Counted from the first letter of the stretch, positions 41,646 to 51,592 are shown. The stretch: DNA of 64,000 nt from Hahella sp050299855 (GCA_050299855.1 JBNKWQ010000046.1:62001-126000), one strand, 5' to 3'. The notes: generated by a model not told the origin, from the sequence alone. Translations and numbers: made by a program.

Positions 41646-42295
41646 TGGCATCGGCACAGACCGTATCCTATAAAGGAACATTTACCTTAGCCATTACCGG
41701 CGCTTCCGGATTTCAGTATGGCTATCGCTTACTGCAAGTACTTTTGCAGCAGCAATTCCAGGTATTTGTGATGGTATCCAAAGCGGCGCATGTGGTGGCT
41801 GCTACGGAAGCGGACATAAAACTACCTGCACAGGCGGCCAAGCTGCAGCAGGAGCTGACGGACAGATTGGAGGCCGGACCTGACCAGATTCGGGTATTTG
41901 GCCGTGAAGACTGGATGTCGCCGGTCGCTTCCGGATCCGGTTCTCCGGGTCACATGGTGGTGTGCCCCTGCAGTACGGGCACGTTGTCAGCCATCGCCAC
42001 CGGCGCTAGTAATAACCTGATTGAGCGTGCCGCTGATGTCGTGCTGAAAGAGCGCAAAAAACTGATTCTGGTACCTAGGGAAACCCCGTTCTCAACGATT
42101 CATCTGGAAAATATGTTGAAATTGTCTCAGATGGGTGCAGTAATTCTGCCTGCCGCACCGGGTTTTTATCATAAACCCCAGTCAATTGAAGATCTGGTCG
42201 ATTTCGTTGTGGCGCGGATTCTCAACCATTTGGACGTGGAGCAATCCATGATGCCGAAGTGGGGCCGTATTGGCTCTACACCTGACGACAACTAA
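41645..42295 (+). CDS. ubiX: Flavin prenyltransferase
   Basis: 216 residues. Flavoprotein fold with ITGASGFQYGYRLLQVL, VVCPCSTGTLSAIATGASNN, ERAADVVLKERKKLILVPRE and PFSTIHLENMLKLSQMGAVI, all UbiX signatures. It attaches dimethylallyl to FMN, giving the prenylated cofactor of UbiD used in ubiquinone synthesis. Coupled to mpl through a TGATG-type overlap. Confidence 0.96.
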   Translation: MASAQTVSYKGTFTLAITGASGFQYGYRLLQVLLQQQFQVFVMVSKAAHVVAATEADIKLPAQAAKLQQELTDRLEAGPDQIRVFGREDWMSPVASGSGSPGHMVVCPCSTGTLSAIATGASNNLIERAADVVLKERKKLILVPRETPFSTIHLENMLKLSQMGAVILPAAPGFYHKPQSIEDLVDFVVARILNHLDVEQSMMPKWGRIGSTPDDN

Positions 42296-42312
42296 GAAAC
42301 ACTTTAGGCATC

Positions 42313-42366
42313 TAAGTACTTACTAAGTAATGTTTAAGTACCTATTAAATAACATTTAAATACCGA
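42313..42366. repeat. 22-bp degenerate tandem repeat
   Basis: Units beginning TAAGTACTTACTAAGTAATG at 42313 and TAAGTACCTATTAAATAACA at 42335, with a partial third (TAAATACCG) at 42357; period 22 bp. It lies between ubiX and the ATPase gene in an AT-rich gap. Confidence 0.75.
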
Positions 42367-42385
42367 TGCAAGACAAGGCTGGAAC

Positions 42386-43147
42386 ATGAGTATTCATTGG
42401 GAAGAAACACCTGCAGCAATCTGGCGACAGTTGAAGGGCAGCCTGCGTGCAGTCAAAACCATTGATGCTATTCAACTGGATCAGCTGCTGGGTATTGAGG
42501 ACCAGAAAAAGGCCCTGGTGCGCAACACCGAAAAGTTTATTGCGGGCCTGCCCGCTAACAATGTGCTGTTGTGGGGATCCCGGGGCACGGGGAAATCTTC
42601 TTTGATTAAAGCGCTGCTCAATCGTTTTTTTGAACAGGGTTTACGCATTGTTGAGGTCGATAAAGATGATCTGGTATACCTGCCGGAGATCGTGGACGAA
42701 ATTCGTGATCAGCGCCAACGCTTTATTATTTATTGTGATGACCTGTCCTTCGAAGCCGGAGAGAAAACCTATAAAGCGCTGAAAAGTGTGTTGGAAGGGT
42801 CAATCGAATCTCCGCCGGGTAATGTGTTGATCTACGCCACTTCCAACCGTCGTCATCTGATGCCGGAATATATGTCGGAAAACCTGACCTCGCAGGTGGT
42901 GGATACCGAGATTCATCATGGCGAGGCGATAGAGGAAAAGATATCCCTGTCCGATCGCTTTGGTCTGTGGATCTCCTTTTATCCCTTCAATCAGGACCGG
43001 TACCTGGAAATAGTGGATCATTACTTCTCCAACTATGCCGGTGACCGCAAAGAACTGCACCGGCAGGCAATTCAATTTGCTCTGCAGCGGGGCGGGCGTA
43101 GCGGGCGGGCCGCATACCAGTTTTTTAAAAACAGTGTTGAAAAGTGA
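42386..43147 (+). CDS. DUF815-family ATP-binding protein
   Basis: 253 residues. P-loop LLWGSRGTGKSSLIKAL and a Walker B-like RFIIYCDDLSFE, with ATSNRRHLMPEYMSEN as sensor 1, matching the DUF815 AAA family. The final part (LHRQAIQFALQRGGRSGRAA) is conserved in this family. Soluble, function unknown. The stop overlaps the ydbH start by four bases (GTGA), so it is cotranslated with the envelope genes that follow. Confidence 0.9.
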   Translation: MSIHWEETPAAIWRQLKGSLRAVKTIDAIQLDQLLGIEDQKKALVRNTEKFIAGLPANNVLLWGSRGTGKSSLIKALLNRFFEQGLRIVEVDKDDLVYLPEIVDEIRDQRQRFIIYCDDLSFEAGEKTYKALKSVLEGSIESPPGNVLIYATSNRRHLMPEYMSENLTSQVVDTEIHHGEAIEEKISLSDRFGLWISFYPFNQDRYLEIVDHYFSNYAGDRKELHRQAIQFALQRGGRSGRAAYQFFKNSVEK

Positions 43148-45663
43148 ATGAACCAGCAGAAGTAGTTGTTACCAGGTCTTCTTGCCCCTGGCTCATCATC
43201 AGTCTGGGTATTGTTTTACTGTTCATCTTCACCCTGGTTACCAGTTGGTGGACCGCGCCTCAGTGGCTGCCGCCTCTCGTTGATCGCCTTGCCGGTCAGG
43301 CGGGAGTTGAGCTTGAAGAGCTTGATGTCGGACGCCCGGGGTGGGGCGGTTGGACGGTTCCTCAGGTCGTATTACGTACTCCTGACCATGAGTTCCATAT
43401 CAACGATCTCGTATTGGGCTGGCAATGTTGTGAAAGTCTTGCTGAATCCCTCACGGCCAGTATCGGCAGCCTCAGTGTGATGTCCTTACAAGTATCTGAT
43501 GACTCGGATACAGTCAGCCCAATTGCCATTTCAGCGCTGTTGCAGACCCTGCATCAGCGTATTCCCGTTGTTAAGTTAAGCGTGCGCAAACTGGAGCTGG
43601 ATCTCCTGGATGAACTACCCTTGGAGGATTATCTGAGTGCCCGGGTTGAGCGCAATAAAAGTGGCTTGCGGCTTGCCCTGGAGAGTTCAATAAAAGGGCA
43701 GCGTATCGACGCGGAAATTGCCTGGACAGCACCCGACCAGCTTAACTTAAAAACCTCCTTCGCCAACACCGAGCTTATGCTGACCGGCAAATTGGACAAC
43801 CTCGGCCAGTGGACCCTCCAGGGGCCCTACTTTATTGATGCCACTACACTGGCCGCTTTTATCCGACCGGAACTAACACTCGGTAAATACTTTGACACCC
43901 TGCTGGGCAAGGGCGAATTTACCGGCAGGATTCCAGACGTTCTGCTGGCAGGACTGGAGTGGAAGGCCTTGGTAAATAACACGCTGCTGGCCCGACTTGT
44001 TTCCCCTGCACTTAGTCTGGAAGGACGGCAGGAGTTGTCCCTGTTGGGCATAACGACGCCGAGCCGGTTTCAGGTTTTGCCGACAGATGTCAGCGTTAAT
44101 GTTCCGGCTGATGTTTTGCTGTCCACCACACTACCCTCAACTGCACTGCCATCCAACTGGAAAATCAGTTTGATGCAGGCGCTGGACTGCGAACTTCCTC
44201 TGGATCGCCTTTGCCTGAGTAAGCTTCCGATACATCTCAATTCGGCGGGGCTGCCGGATCAGGTCGACCTGTCCTTCGAAACTGTTGTGGATGCTGCTGA
44301 TATCAAAGCGGGACTCGGGCTCAAGCTCCGTGCTGCCTTTGCGCAACCTGCCTCTAAGCCTATGGCAATGTTGCCCGGTCGAGTTGATGTTGTGGGTAGA
44401 TATCATGTCGATGTCATCAATGCCGTCAGGGTTTCCGGCAACGTACCAACGGAAATTAGTTGGGAAAATCTAGCTCTCGGTAAAGAATTGGTCAGCGAAG
44501 GGGCTGCCGGCTTGAGCCGCCTGAGTTTCAGTTTGCATGCTGGGAATATACTCGAGGCGACGGCAGAGATAGCTGCGTCAACCACGCTCATACATCAAGG
44601 CCAAAAGACGGAAGTCAGTCTCAACACCCCCGTGTCCTGGCAACAAGAGAAATTTCATCTGAGCCCCGGTAGTTTGCAGGCGTTTGGTCTCACCGAAAAC
44701 ATTGAGGCGGGCTATGATCGGCAGACTGAAAAAGGATGGCTATCCGCTAATGGTGGTGGAACCCTGAAAGATCTTCGTTGGATAAGGAACTGGATACCCA
44801 CGAACCCGGAGGAGTTGTCCATCGTTCCCGGTGATATTGAAAACACGACATTAGTTAATTTGAATCTAAAAAATGCACTCAAGGTTCAGGGACGTTCACA
44901 AATTGCTTTGAAGCGTTGGCAATTGACTAAAGACCCCTATTCAATCAAGGGTATGGATGCCACAGCAGACCTACAATTCAGCGAATCGAATCTGCGCCTG
45001 GTAGCGCCGTTAAAAGTTGACGTCAAGTCTGCCCATTATAGTGTTCCTCTTAAAAATCTGGCCATTCAAGCTATCGGGAAAATAAACTGGAATGGCCCTG
45101 TTCAGTGTAATGGCGAGTTGCAGTCAGTGCAGCTGGAGACTTTCGGTGGTAGCGCCAGATTACTGCAGCCGGCGCAGTTGGACTGTGCGTTAACGAAAAG
45201 CTACTTGCCGGTTGAAGTGCGGGATCTGGACCTCAGTCAGTTAGTGGCCGTTGAGAACGAACGGGTGCAGGCGACTGGCCGCATTGCAGGACTACTTCCT
45301 ATCAATATTACTAACAGAGTTGTCAGTATTGACGATGGGCAAGTGGCCGCCCAAGGCTCTGGATCCATTAAATTAGTCGATGCTGATCACTGGCGCCAAA
45401 TGGCCGGTGATAATCCGGCTTTACTCTTCGCAGTAGACGCATTGCAGAATCTGCAATACCAGTCCCTGACCAGTGATGTAGCCTATAATCAGGAAGGTCT
45501 ATTACTCTTCAATGTCGCCTTGGAAGGCACAAATCCTGATTTTCACAATGGGGTGCCGGTCAAACTTAATGTCAACATTTCAAGTAATATCATGAAATTG
45601 CTCAAGAGCGCAGAGTTTCCCGATGTGCTGGAGCGTAGGTTGGAAAAGCGATTCCAGCAATAA
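43144..45663 (+). CDS. ydbH: YdbH-family intermembrane phospholipid transport protein
   Basis: 839 residues, near the E. coli size (879). One N-terminal transmembrane anchor (LIISLGIVLLFIFTLVTSWW), then a long beta-rich periplasmic region typical of AsmA-like proteins, with the YdbH C-terminal domain (SRIALKRWQ-like repeats, GVPVKLNVNISSNIM). In E. coli YdbH spans the periplasm as a lipid-conducting bridge and works with YnbE, redundantly with TamB and YhdP. The start is GTG at 43144, overlapping the DUF815 gene. YnbE- and YdbL-like genes follow, confirming the call. Confidence 0.92.
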   Translation: MNEPAEVVVTRSSCPWLIISLGIVLLFIFTLVTSWWTAPQWLPPLVDRLAGQAGVELEELDVGRPGWGGWTVPQVVLRTPDHEFHINDLVLGWQCCESLAESLTASIGSLSVMSLQVSDDSDTVSPIAISALLQTLHQRIPVVKLSVRKLELDLLDELPLEDYLSARVERNKSGLRLALESSIKGQRIDAEIAWTAPDQLNLKTSFANTELMLTGKLDNLGQWTLQGPYFIDATTLAAFIRPELTLGKYFDTLLGKGEFTGRIPDVLLAGLEWKALVNNTLLARLVSPALSLEGRQELSLLGITTPSRFQVLPTDVSVNVPADVLLSTTLPSTALPSNWKISLMQALDCELPLDRLCLSKLPIHLNSAGLPDQVDLSFETVVDAADIKAGLGLKLRAAFAQPASKPMAMLPGRVDVVGRYHVDVINAVRVSGNVPTEISWENLALGKELVSEGAAGLSRLSFSLHAGNILEATAEIAASTTLIHQGQKTEVSLNTPVSWQQEKFHLSPGSLQAFGLTENIEAGYDRQTEKGWLSANGGGTLKDLRWIRNWIPTNPEELSIVPGDIENTTLVNLNLKNALKVQGRSQIALKRWQLTKDPYSIKGMDATADLQFSESNLRLVAPLKVDVKSAHYSVPLKNLAIQAIGKINWNGPVQCNGELQSVQLETFGGSARLLQPAQLDCALTKSYLPVEVRDLDLSQLVAVENERVQATGRIAGLLPINITNRVVSIDDGQVAAQGSGSIKLVDADHWRQMAGDNPALLFAVDALQNLQYQSLTSDVAYNQEGLLLFNVALEGTNPDFHNGVPVKLNVNISSNIMKLLKSAEFPDVLERRLEKRFQQ

Positions 45664-45811
45664 AAAACAGGGAGAGGATATGGCTACAAAATGCGCTATA
45701 AGCGGCAATTGGGTAAAGACCAGATTCAGCCTGTATTCATCTAAATAGATTATGGTGTGATAACAGGTTTTAATGTGAGGGTAGAAGCCTCCAATCAGGG
45801 ATTAAAACAGT

Positions 45812-45997
45812 ATGCAAAAATTTCTTTTCGGTTGTGTGTCCATGCTACTGCTTTCGGCTTGTACGCCGAGGGTCGAGGTTGCGGTACCCGACAAACCTAT
45901 TACGATAAACCTCAATGTCAAAATTGAGCACGAAATCCGGGTGAAGGTGGAACGTGATCTGGAAGATCTGTTTGATGAAGAAGACGCGATTTTCTGA
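45812..45997 (+). CDS. ynbE: YnbE-family outer-membrane lipoprotein
   Basis: 61 residues, the usual size. Lipobox LLLSACTP, so lipidated at Cys17 after signal cleavage. The short mature part (PDKPITINLNVKIEHEIRVK) is conserved in YnbE and forms the beta strands stacked on the YdbH end at the outer membrane. 148 bases after ydbH. Confidence 0.93.
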   Translation: MQKFLFGCVSMLLLSACTPRVEVAVPDKPITINLNVKIEHEIRVKVERDLEDLFDEEDAIF

Positions 45998-46081
45998 GCC
46001 GCCTTGTCCACGATGTAAATTGGGATGATGTATTAAATTGCTTTGTATTTATCGATAACGACGAAATCTGAGACATAGAAT

Positions 46082-46414
46082 ATGAAAATCAAATCACTGT
46101 TGTTAGTTATTACCCTGATGTTTACCAGCGCTGCCTGGGCCTTGGATCTGGATGAAGCCAAAGCGGGAGGGCTTGTCGGTGAACAGCCCAATGGGTTTAT
46201 TGGTGCGGTGAAATCCTCGCCGGAAGTGGATGCGCTGGTGGCAGAGATCAATGCCAAACGGACCCAAGCCTACGCCAGAATTGGCAAAAAAAATGGGGTC
46301 GCCGCTGATAAAGTTGCCGAGCTGGCCGCTAAAAAACTGATCGAGAAAGCAGAACCCAATGAATATGTCAGAACGGCTTCCGGAACCTGGGTATTAAAGA
46401 AGGAAGTTCAGTAA
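46082..46414 (+). CDS. ydbL: YdbL-family periplasmic protein (DUF1318)
   Basis: 110 residues. A Sec signal peptide ends at AWA-L (residue 20), then LDEAKAGGLVGEQPNGFIGA, INAKRTQAYARIGKKNG and the C-terminal GTWVLK, the DUF1318 signatures. In E. coli YdbL acts as a chaperone that limits YnbE stacking. Completes ydbH-ynbE-ydbL in the standard order. Confidence 0.93.
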   Translation: MKIKSLLLVITLMFTSAAWALDLDEAKAGGLVGEQPNGFIGAVKSSPEVDALVAEINAKRTQAYARIGKKNGVAADKVAELAAKKLIEKAEPNEYVRTASGTWVLKKEVQ

Positions 46415-46536
46415 GGGTGAAGTTTGGTCACCTCGCCAAATGTCGATATAGGCTATCGCCGTAGGAGTCTGTATCAAGGTTGCCTGGAGTTTCCGTTATT
46501 CAGGCGCTTCCGGGCCAAGCCGGATCTAGTGGCTTG

Positions 46537-47043
46537 TTATTTCCCGGTAACCAGTTCAGTTCGATCAAAGCTGGGATCTTTTATTGTGTAAGCGGCTCCA
46601 AAACCTTTTACAAATCTGCCATCTTTTATCGTCAGTCGCAGGAGTTTGAAGTCCGGTAAAGTTCTTAGCATCTTCATAGTGCTACCGAGCTTCTGTTCCA
46701 TATTATCCAAAATCTCTTCACGTTCTTCGTCATCCGGATCCAGCGCATAAGCCTCGGCTGCCAACATAAGCCTGGTTCTGGCAAAAAGATTTCGGGCACT
46801 GGCTTCATCTTCGATCAGCATCAGGCTGCAATGGTGGCGAGCTAACAGGTTCTGGGTATGAGAAGCCAGAGCGCTGACAAAAACATAGAAGTAAGGTGCC
46901 TGATAAAGAAAAGGGGTATAGCTGGATTCAGGCAGTCCGCCTTCATTCAGAGTGGAAAGTTGCAGGCTGTTGAGGCAATTGATAAGCGCCAGAATTTCCT
47001 CCTTGATGGAGACGTCGGGTGGTGTCGGGGAGCTAGAGTTCAT
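46537..47043 (-). CDS. Pyridoxamine 5'-phosphate oxidase-like FMN-binding protein
   Basis: 168 residues with split-barrel features: LQLSTLNEGGLPESSYTPFL, FYVFVSALASHTQNL, CSLMLIEDE and LFARTRLML. Resembles the first domain of HugZ heme-degrading proteins, but lacks their ~80-residue C-terminal extension that binds heme. Therefore a generic FMN or cofactor split barrel is the safer call. Monocistronic. Confidence 0.8.
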   Translation of the reverse strand: MNSSSPTPPDVSIKEEILALINCLNSLQLSTLNEGGLPESSYTPFLYQAPYFYVFVSALASHTQNLLARHHCSLMLIEDEASARNLFARTRLMLAAEAYALDPDDEEREEILDNMEQKLGSTMKMLRTLPDFKLLRLTIKDGRFVKGFGAAYTIKDPSFDRTELVTGK

Positions 47044-47311
47044 CTTCCTATTCTTTTCAGCCTGTGCACTAATCTTTCATTGCCGTCTAAGCTAATAGCA
47101 TCTGCGACATACTTCAATAGGCTTGGTAGAGCCTCTGATCACTTACAACCGATCGCTTCTAATCAATCATAATCGAATATAGGCAACTGGCGGTTTTCGT
47201 CAGTCATTATGAATGTTTTAACCATTGGTCCAGGCTGGCCTGAGGGACACACTGGAAGCATGAGAAAATCATTCATCGAATTCGACCTGCGTATCACATA
47301 GGGGTGAGAAT

Positions 47312-48448
47312 ATGATTCCCAGACCATTATTCGATTCAGACACAGAAGGGTTCCGCGATGCCTTCCGCAAATTCCTGGAGCAGGAGGCCGTGCCTCATCA
47401 TGCCCAATGGGAGAAGGCTGGCCAGGTCGCACGTGAACTTTGGTATAAAGCCGGGGAGATGGGCTTCCTATGCCCGGATATGCCGGAGGAATATGGCGGT
47501 GCCAATACTGACTTCCGATTCAATACGGTCATTGCTGAGGAAATCGCCATTCATGGATTGACGGGGATTGGCTTCAGTCTGCATTCGGATATTGTTGCTC
47601 CTTATATTTTGCATCATGGCAATGAGGCGCAAAAAAAGCATTATCTGCCCAAGCTTGCTACGGGAGAAATGATTGGTGCCATCGCCATGACGGAACCTGG
47701 CGCAGGCTCTGATTTACAAGGAGTTAAAACCTCCGCTGTTAAACAGGGTGAGCATTATATTCTTAATGGTTCCAAGACTTTTATCACCAACGGTCAATTG
47801 GCTGACTTAGTGATTGTTGTCGCTAAAACCGACCCGAAAGAAGGTGCCAAAGGTACCAGTTTGTTGCTGGTTGAAACTGCCTGGGAAGGATTCAGCAAGG
47901 GTAAGAATCTGGAGAAAGTGGGCATGAAAGCTCAGGATACTTCAGAGTTGTTTTTCCAGGATATCAAAGTACCGGCAGAGAACCTTCTGGGACCGGAGAA
48001 CACGGGATTTGTTGCACTGATGAATGAACTGCCACAGGAACGTTTGCTGGTAGGCATTTCTGCCATTGCCGCCTGTGAAACAGCCCTGCAATGGACGATC
48101 GACTATTGCAAGGAGCGTAAGGCGTTTGGCAAGCCTGTCATGGCGTTCCAGAACACCCGCTTTAAACTGGCGGAACTCAAAGCTGAAATCACTGCTGGAC
48201 GTTGCTTTCTCGACCGATGCCTTGAACTGCATATGAGCAAGACGCTTGATATTGCCACTGCGGCCATGTTGAAACAATGGACTACCGATCTGCAATGCAA
48301 GGTGATGGATGAGTGCGTGCAGTTGCACGGTGGCTATGGCTACATGTGGGAGTATCCGATTGCCAGAGCCTGGGCTGACTCCCGTGTGCAACGGATCTAT
48401 GCGGGAACTAACGAAATAATGAAGGAAATTGTTGCCCGCTCTTTATAG
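47312..48448 (+). CDS. Acyl-CoA dehydrogenase
   Basis: 378 residues, typical size. FAD/substrate motifs AIAMTEPGAGSDLQGVKT, LNGSKTFITNGQLADL, the catalytic-loop end QLHGGYGYMWEYPIARAWAD and RIYAGTNEIMKEI. The acidic residue that serves as catalytic base falls in RIYAGTNEI as in medium/long-chain enzymes (Glu). It oxidises acyl-CoA to enoyl-CoA in the cytoplasm, passing electrons to ETF. It stands alone; chain length is not evident. The start follows GGGGTGAGAAT. Confidence 0.93.
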   Translation: MIPRPLFDSDTEGFRDAFRKFLEQEAVPHHAQWEKAGQVARELWYKAGEMGFLCPDMPEEYGGANTDFRFNTVIAEEIAIHGLTGIGFSLHSDIVAPYILHHGNEAQKKHYLPKLATGEMIGAIAMTEPGAGSDLQGVKTSAVKQGEHYILNGSKTFITNGQLADLVIVVAKTDPKEGAKGTSLLLVETAWEGFSKGKNLEKVGMKAQDTSELFFQDIKVPAENLLGPENTGFVALMNELPQERLLVGISAIAACETALQWTIDYCKERKAFGKPVMAFQNTRFKLAELKAEITAGRCFLDRCLELHMSKTLDIATAAMLKQWTTDLQCKVMDECVQLHGGYGYMWEYPIARAWADSRVQRIYAGTNEIMKEIVARSL

Positions 48449-48474
48449 CTACGGCTATAGCCGCTCCAGATCGG

Positions 48475-48966
48475 CTATAGTACCAACCCTAAAATCAGCA
48501 GATCGTAGAGTTCGTTGTCCATTTCTGCCACCTTCGGCAGTTCTCCCCATTTCACGAATCCGAATTTCTGGAACAGGCTGATGCTCGGGGCGTTATGGGC
48601 AAAGATAAACGCCAATAGACGTTTTAGGCCGATCTCCAAACCAGAATTAATGGCGTGGCGTAGAAACCTGTCCCCATGGCCGGCCCCGCGGCTGTCTTCA
48701 TGCATGTAAATGCTGATTTCTGCAGTGCCGTCGTACGCCGGCCGGCCATAAAAATCCTCGAAACTCAACCAACCAATGACTTTGCCTTGCTGTTCCATCA
48801 CGAACAAAGGGCGCTTTTCATGGTGTCGGTTGAACCAGTTTCGTCTGCTTTCAACCGTTACCGCCTGAATGTCTGCCGTCACTTTGCGAGAAGCAACGGT
48901 GGAGTTGTAGATGTCTACTATGGCAGGGAGATCCTGTTCTGTGGCGTGCCGAATGATTGAGTCCAT
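48475..48966 (-). CDS. GNAT-family N-acetyltransferase
   Basis: 163 residues, resembling the phosphinothricin acetyltransferase group: IRHATEQDLPAIVDIYNSTV, YDGTAEISIYMHEDSRGAG, the acetyl-CoA loop RGAGHGDRFL and ISLFQKFGFVKWGEL near the end. It would acetylate an amine using acetyl-CoA; the substrate is unknown. It converges with the acyl-CoA dehydrogenase gene, with only 26 bases between. Confidence 0.9.
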   Translation of the reverse strand: MDSIIRHATEQDLPAIVDIYNSTVASRKVTADIQAVTVESRRNWFNRHHEKRPLFVMEQQGKVIGWLSFEDFYGRPAYDGTAEISIYMHEDSRGAGHGDRFLRHAINSGLEIGLKRLLAFIFAHNAPSISLFQKFGFVKWGELPKVAEMDNELYDLLILGLVL

Positions 48967-49191
48967 ACTGCTTTGTCGTTCTCGTCGGTAAAAGGGATTA
49001 GGTAATTGTAGACCATATCGGGAGATTGCTTGAAGCTGGTTCGCCGACCAGAGTTCATGCCATTCAGGTAATTGTCCGTTCTATTCGGGCGGGTGGAAGT
49101 CGTCGTATTTTACGTTCATTCCCCAGCACTGGTTTTGGTCAGTGCCATGGGGTATTGGTCTCATCGATAAGCCTGATCTGGAATCTTTTCT

Positions 49192-50178
49192 TCAATTTTG
49201 CGCCACCTGCGCGCTATGCCCCGTCAGCCAAGTACCTATTTCGGATGCTGAGTTAAGCAACACGGATAGGTGGGTTTCACCTTTTAATAGCTCGTTTTGT
49301 TCCATCCAGGGCTCACGACCGTTTTGCTTGAAGAACATTTTCGTCCGTCCTCCCTGAACCAGTTCATCTTTGGAGCCTGTGTAGACAATGAAGGGTTTGC
49401 GTAACTTACGGACCTGCATTTCAGGTTTGGCTGGTGTCAGAGCCTTGGTAGTCGTGACACTAATTTCTGTCACGATACCAGGATTTTTGACTTTAAGCCG
49501 GTGGGGGTAATTGAGGGAAAAGGCAGGACAATGCCTGCAAACAAAGCCCAATGTAGCTTTGCTGTAAATCTTGGTAGCTGTGTCTGCCGTCATGAACTCA
49601 GGGTCAGTATTACGATACAGCTTTGCGCCTTCACCAAAGTTGGGTGACAGGAAAACAAGCCCTTCAACCGGTGCCCGCGCGTCCTGGCTGATATAGTTCA
49701 AGACGATCGCTGCACCGGATGAATGTCCACCGAGATAAATCGACAGGTCTTTATACTCAATGTGCAGATATTCCAGCATCGAATCAATATCGTACCAGAA
49801 AGCGTCAACAGAGGGCGCGTCGCCCCTTTCACCTTCTGACTCTCCGTGGCCCCTCAGGTCTGCTGTAAAGACGGCAATGTTGTAATTCCTTGCCAGGTCA
49901 AAGGCCAACTGGGGGTAGCCTACGGCACTATGTAGACCTGCAGTGTGGTAGAACAGTAAGACGGCTTTGGGTTCTCTGGGGATATATCTTCGGAAGGCGA
50001 GTTTAGTACCATCCTGGGCATCGATGAATTGCACATCGGCAACAGGTGCGTTTTTACTGTCTTTAAGTACTTTGTCGTCAATAGGTGAGCCTGCGGCAGC
50101 TACATAGGCTCCCGGCACACAGACAAATGTCAGCGCCAGTAATATGGCCGCGCTAAGGTTGCGAGTTCCTGCAGGCAT
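49192..50178 (-). CDS. Exported alpha/beta hydrolase (monoacylglycerol lipase-like)
   Basis: 328 residues from the ATG at 50178 (GGGAGG 7 bases upstream); an upstream GTG in frame lacks a site. A signal peptide (LSAAILLALTFVCVPGAYVAA) precedes the fold. The nucleophile is GGHSSG (Ser in LGGHSSGAAIV), preceded by DLRGHGESEG; the acid lies in YTGSKDELVQ and the histidine in GETHLSVL. Complete triad with HTAGLH as oxyanion loop. Periplasmic or secreted lipase/esterase, substrate unknown. Confidence 0.85.
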   Translation of the reverse strand: MPAGTRNLSAAILLALTFVCVPGAYVAAAGSPIDDKVLKDSKNAPVADVQFIDAQDGTKLAFRRYIPREPKAVLLFYHTAGLHSAVGYPQLAFDLARNYNIAVFTADLRGHGESEGERGDAPSVDAFWYDIDSMLEYLHIEYKDLSIYLGGHSSGAAIVLNYISQDARAPVEGLVFLSPNFGEGAKLYRNTDPEFMTADTATKIYSKATLGFVCRHCPAFSLNYPHRLKVKNPGIVTEISVTTTKALTPAKPEMQVRKLRKPFIVYTGSKDELVQGGRTKMFFKQNGREPWMEQNELLKGETHLSVLLNSASEIGTWLTGHSAQVAQN

Positions 50179-50353
50179 ATCCACGCCTCCCTTGATTTCT
50201 TTGGGGTTGTTTTTTTAGCGCTAAGGGTAACCCAAATAACCTGTTCAAAGATTGATGTAATCATCATTCACGCAGAAAAATAGCGGCATTGACCAAATTG
50301 GAGCAGATCCAACACAGGTCAACTCCGGCCAAATTCTGTGGTGGACCTGAGCT

Positions 50354-51592
50354 TCAGGGGGATGCAGGAGTCGCTGTTTGTTGTTTAAGCGTTTCAAGTT
50401 CTTTGGACAGCGTTTCTACTTCCTTTTGTTTGTCAGAAAGGCTTTTCTGTTTTGCTGCCAGATCAGCTTTCAACGAGTTGTTATCACCGTTAAGCGCATC
50501 CAGCTTGCTTTCCAGATCTGAAATCTTTGCCTGGAGATTGCCGGACTCAGTGGTGAATTGCTGAATGCGCTTTTCTTTGTCGCTGATAGTAGTAGTTAAT
50601 CCTTCTGTTGCCATTTGCAGTTCTGTCATCTGTGCTGCAGAAGCCGCCAATTGTTCCTGTAATCTGGAAATTTTCTGGCTTTGGGATTCACCGGATTGAA
50701 TCAACTCTGCTTCTCTGGATTGCAGGCTGGTGATTTGTTCAGTCTGCTTTGCCAATGTCTGCTCGCTGGCGGTCAGTGCCGCTGTCATCTTCTTCAATTG
50801 ATCCGATAGGCTTTGTATCTGGGTGGTCTGTTCTTCCATCTGTTGTCGTTGCGACTCTGTAGTCGCCTTGCTCTCCCGCAGTTGCTGTTCAAGGTTGCCG
50901 GTCTGCTGTTGCAGATTGGCCACGTTTGCTTCCAGTTCAGTCGTCTGTTGACGCGCCTGCCCCAACTCATTTCGTGTATCGCTCAGAGAGCCGAGAGCTT
51001 TGTCTAATTGTGCTTGGGTTTCTTGTTGGGATTTTTGTAACTGTGCATTTTGGTTCTGGCTCTGTTTCAACTGGTCGGATGTCGATGCAGCCCTTTCTTC
51101 ACTGGTATCCAACTCATTAATCAGCCGCTGATTGCGTTCACTGGATATAGTAAGGGCCTCGGTCAGCCGTTCAGCCTGGGTCATCATGCTTGCCAGTTCA
51201 GATTGGATCTTGCCCTGATGCTTATCGGTGGCGTAGTAAAAGTAGGCACCCAAGCCGATAACACTCAAAGTAGTAACGATCATGAATAGCTGAAAGCCGG
51301 AGCTCTTCTTTCTTTCTTCTTCTTCTGCAGCCAGCTGTGCTGCAGTCTGAGTTTCAAGTTCTTTGACACGCTGCTCCATGTCTTTCTGCTGACGTAGGAG
51401 CTCCGTTTCCTTTTGTCGTACGGATTGTTCTTTCTCACGTAGTTGCTGATTTTTCTCATCAGCTGCCTGGGATTTTTGTTTTGCCTGCTCTTCCTGACGT
51501 GCCAGGTTTTGTTCCTTACGTTTCAGCGATTGCTCGCGCATATCCAAGGCACGCTGCTGTCGCTCAGCGCTACGATCATCTAAGGGGGGCAT
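50354..51592 (-). CDS. Large coiled-coil membrane protein of unknown function
   Basis: 412 residues from the ATG at 51592 (GAGGAG 9 bases upstream). A charged helical N-terminus (about 1-85: RQQRALDMREQSLKRKEQNL, DMEQRVKELE) is followed by one transmembrane segment (FQLFMIVTTLSVIGLGAYFY). A ~280-residue periplasmic coiled coil then continues to the C-terminus, rich in Gln, Glu, Ser and Leu. A two-sided coiled coil across a single membrane helix suggests a structural or tethering role. No catalytic domain seen. Confidence 0.75.
   Translation of the reverse strand: MPPLDDRSAERQQRALDMREQSLKRKEQNLARQEEQAKQKSQAADEKNQQLREKEQSVRQKETELLRQQKDMEQRVKELETQTAAQLAAEEEERKKSSGFQLFMIVTTLSVIGLGAYFYYATDKHQGKIQSELASMMTQAERLTEALTISSERNQRLINELDTSEERAASTSDQLKQSQNQNAQLQKSQQETQAQLDKALGSLSDTRNELGQARQQTTELEANVANLQQQTGNLEQQLRESKATTESQRQQMEEQTTQIQSLSDQLKKMTAALTASEQTLAKQTEQITSLQSREAELIQSGESQSQKISRLQEQLAASAAQMTELQMATEGLTTTISDKEKRIQQFTTESGNLQAKISDLESKLDALNGDNNSLKADLAAKQKSLSDKQKEVETLSKELETLKQQTATPASP

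Noticed and set aside
46537..47043. Naming this gene hugZ
   Set aside because: At 168 residues it lacks the C-terminal heme-binding domain of HugZ.
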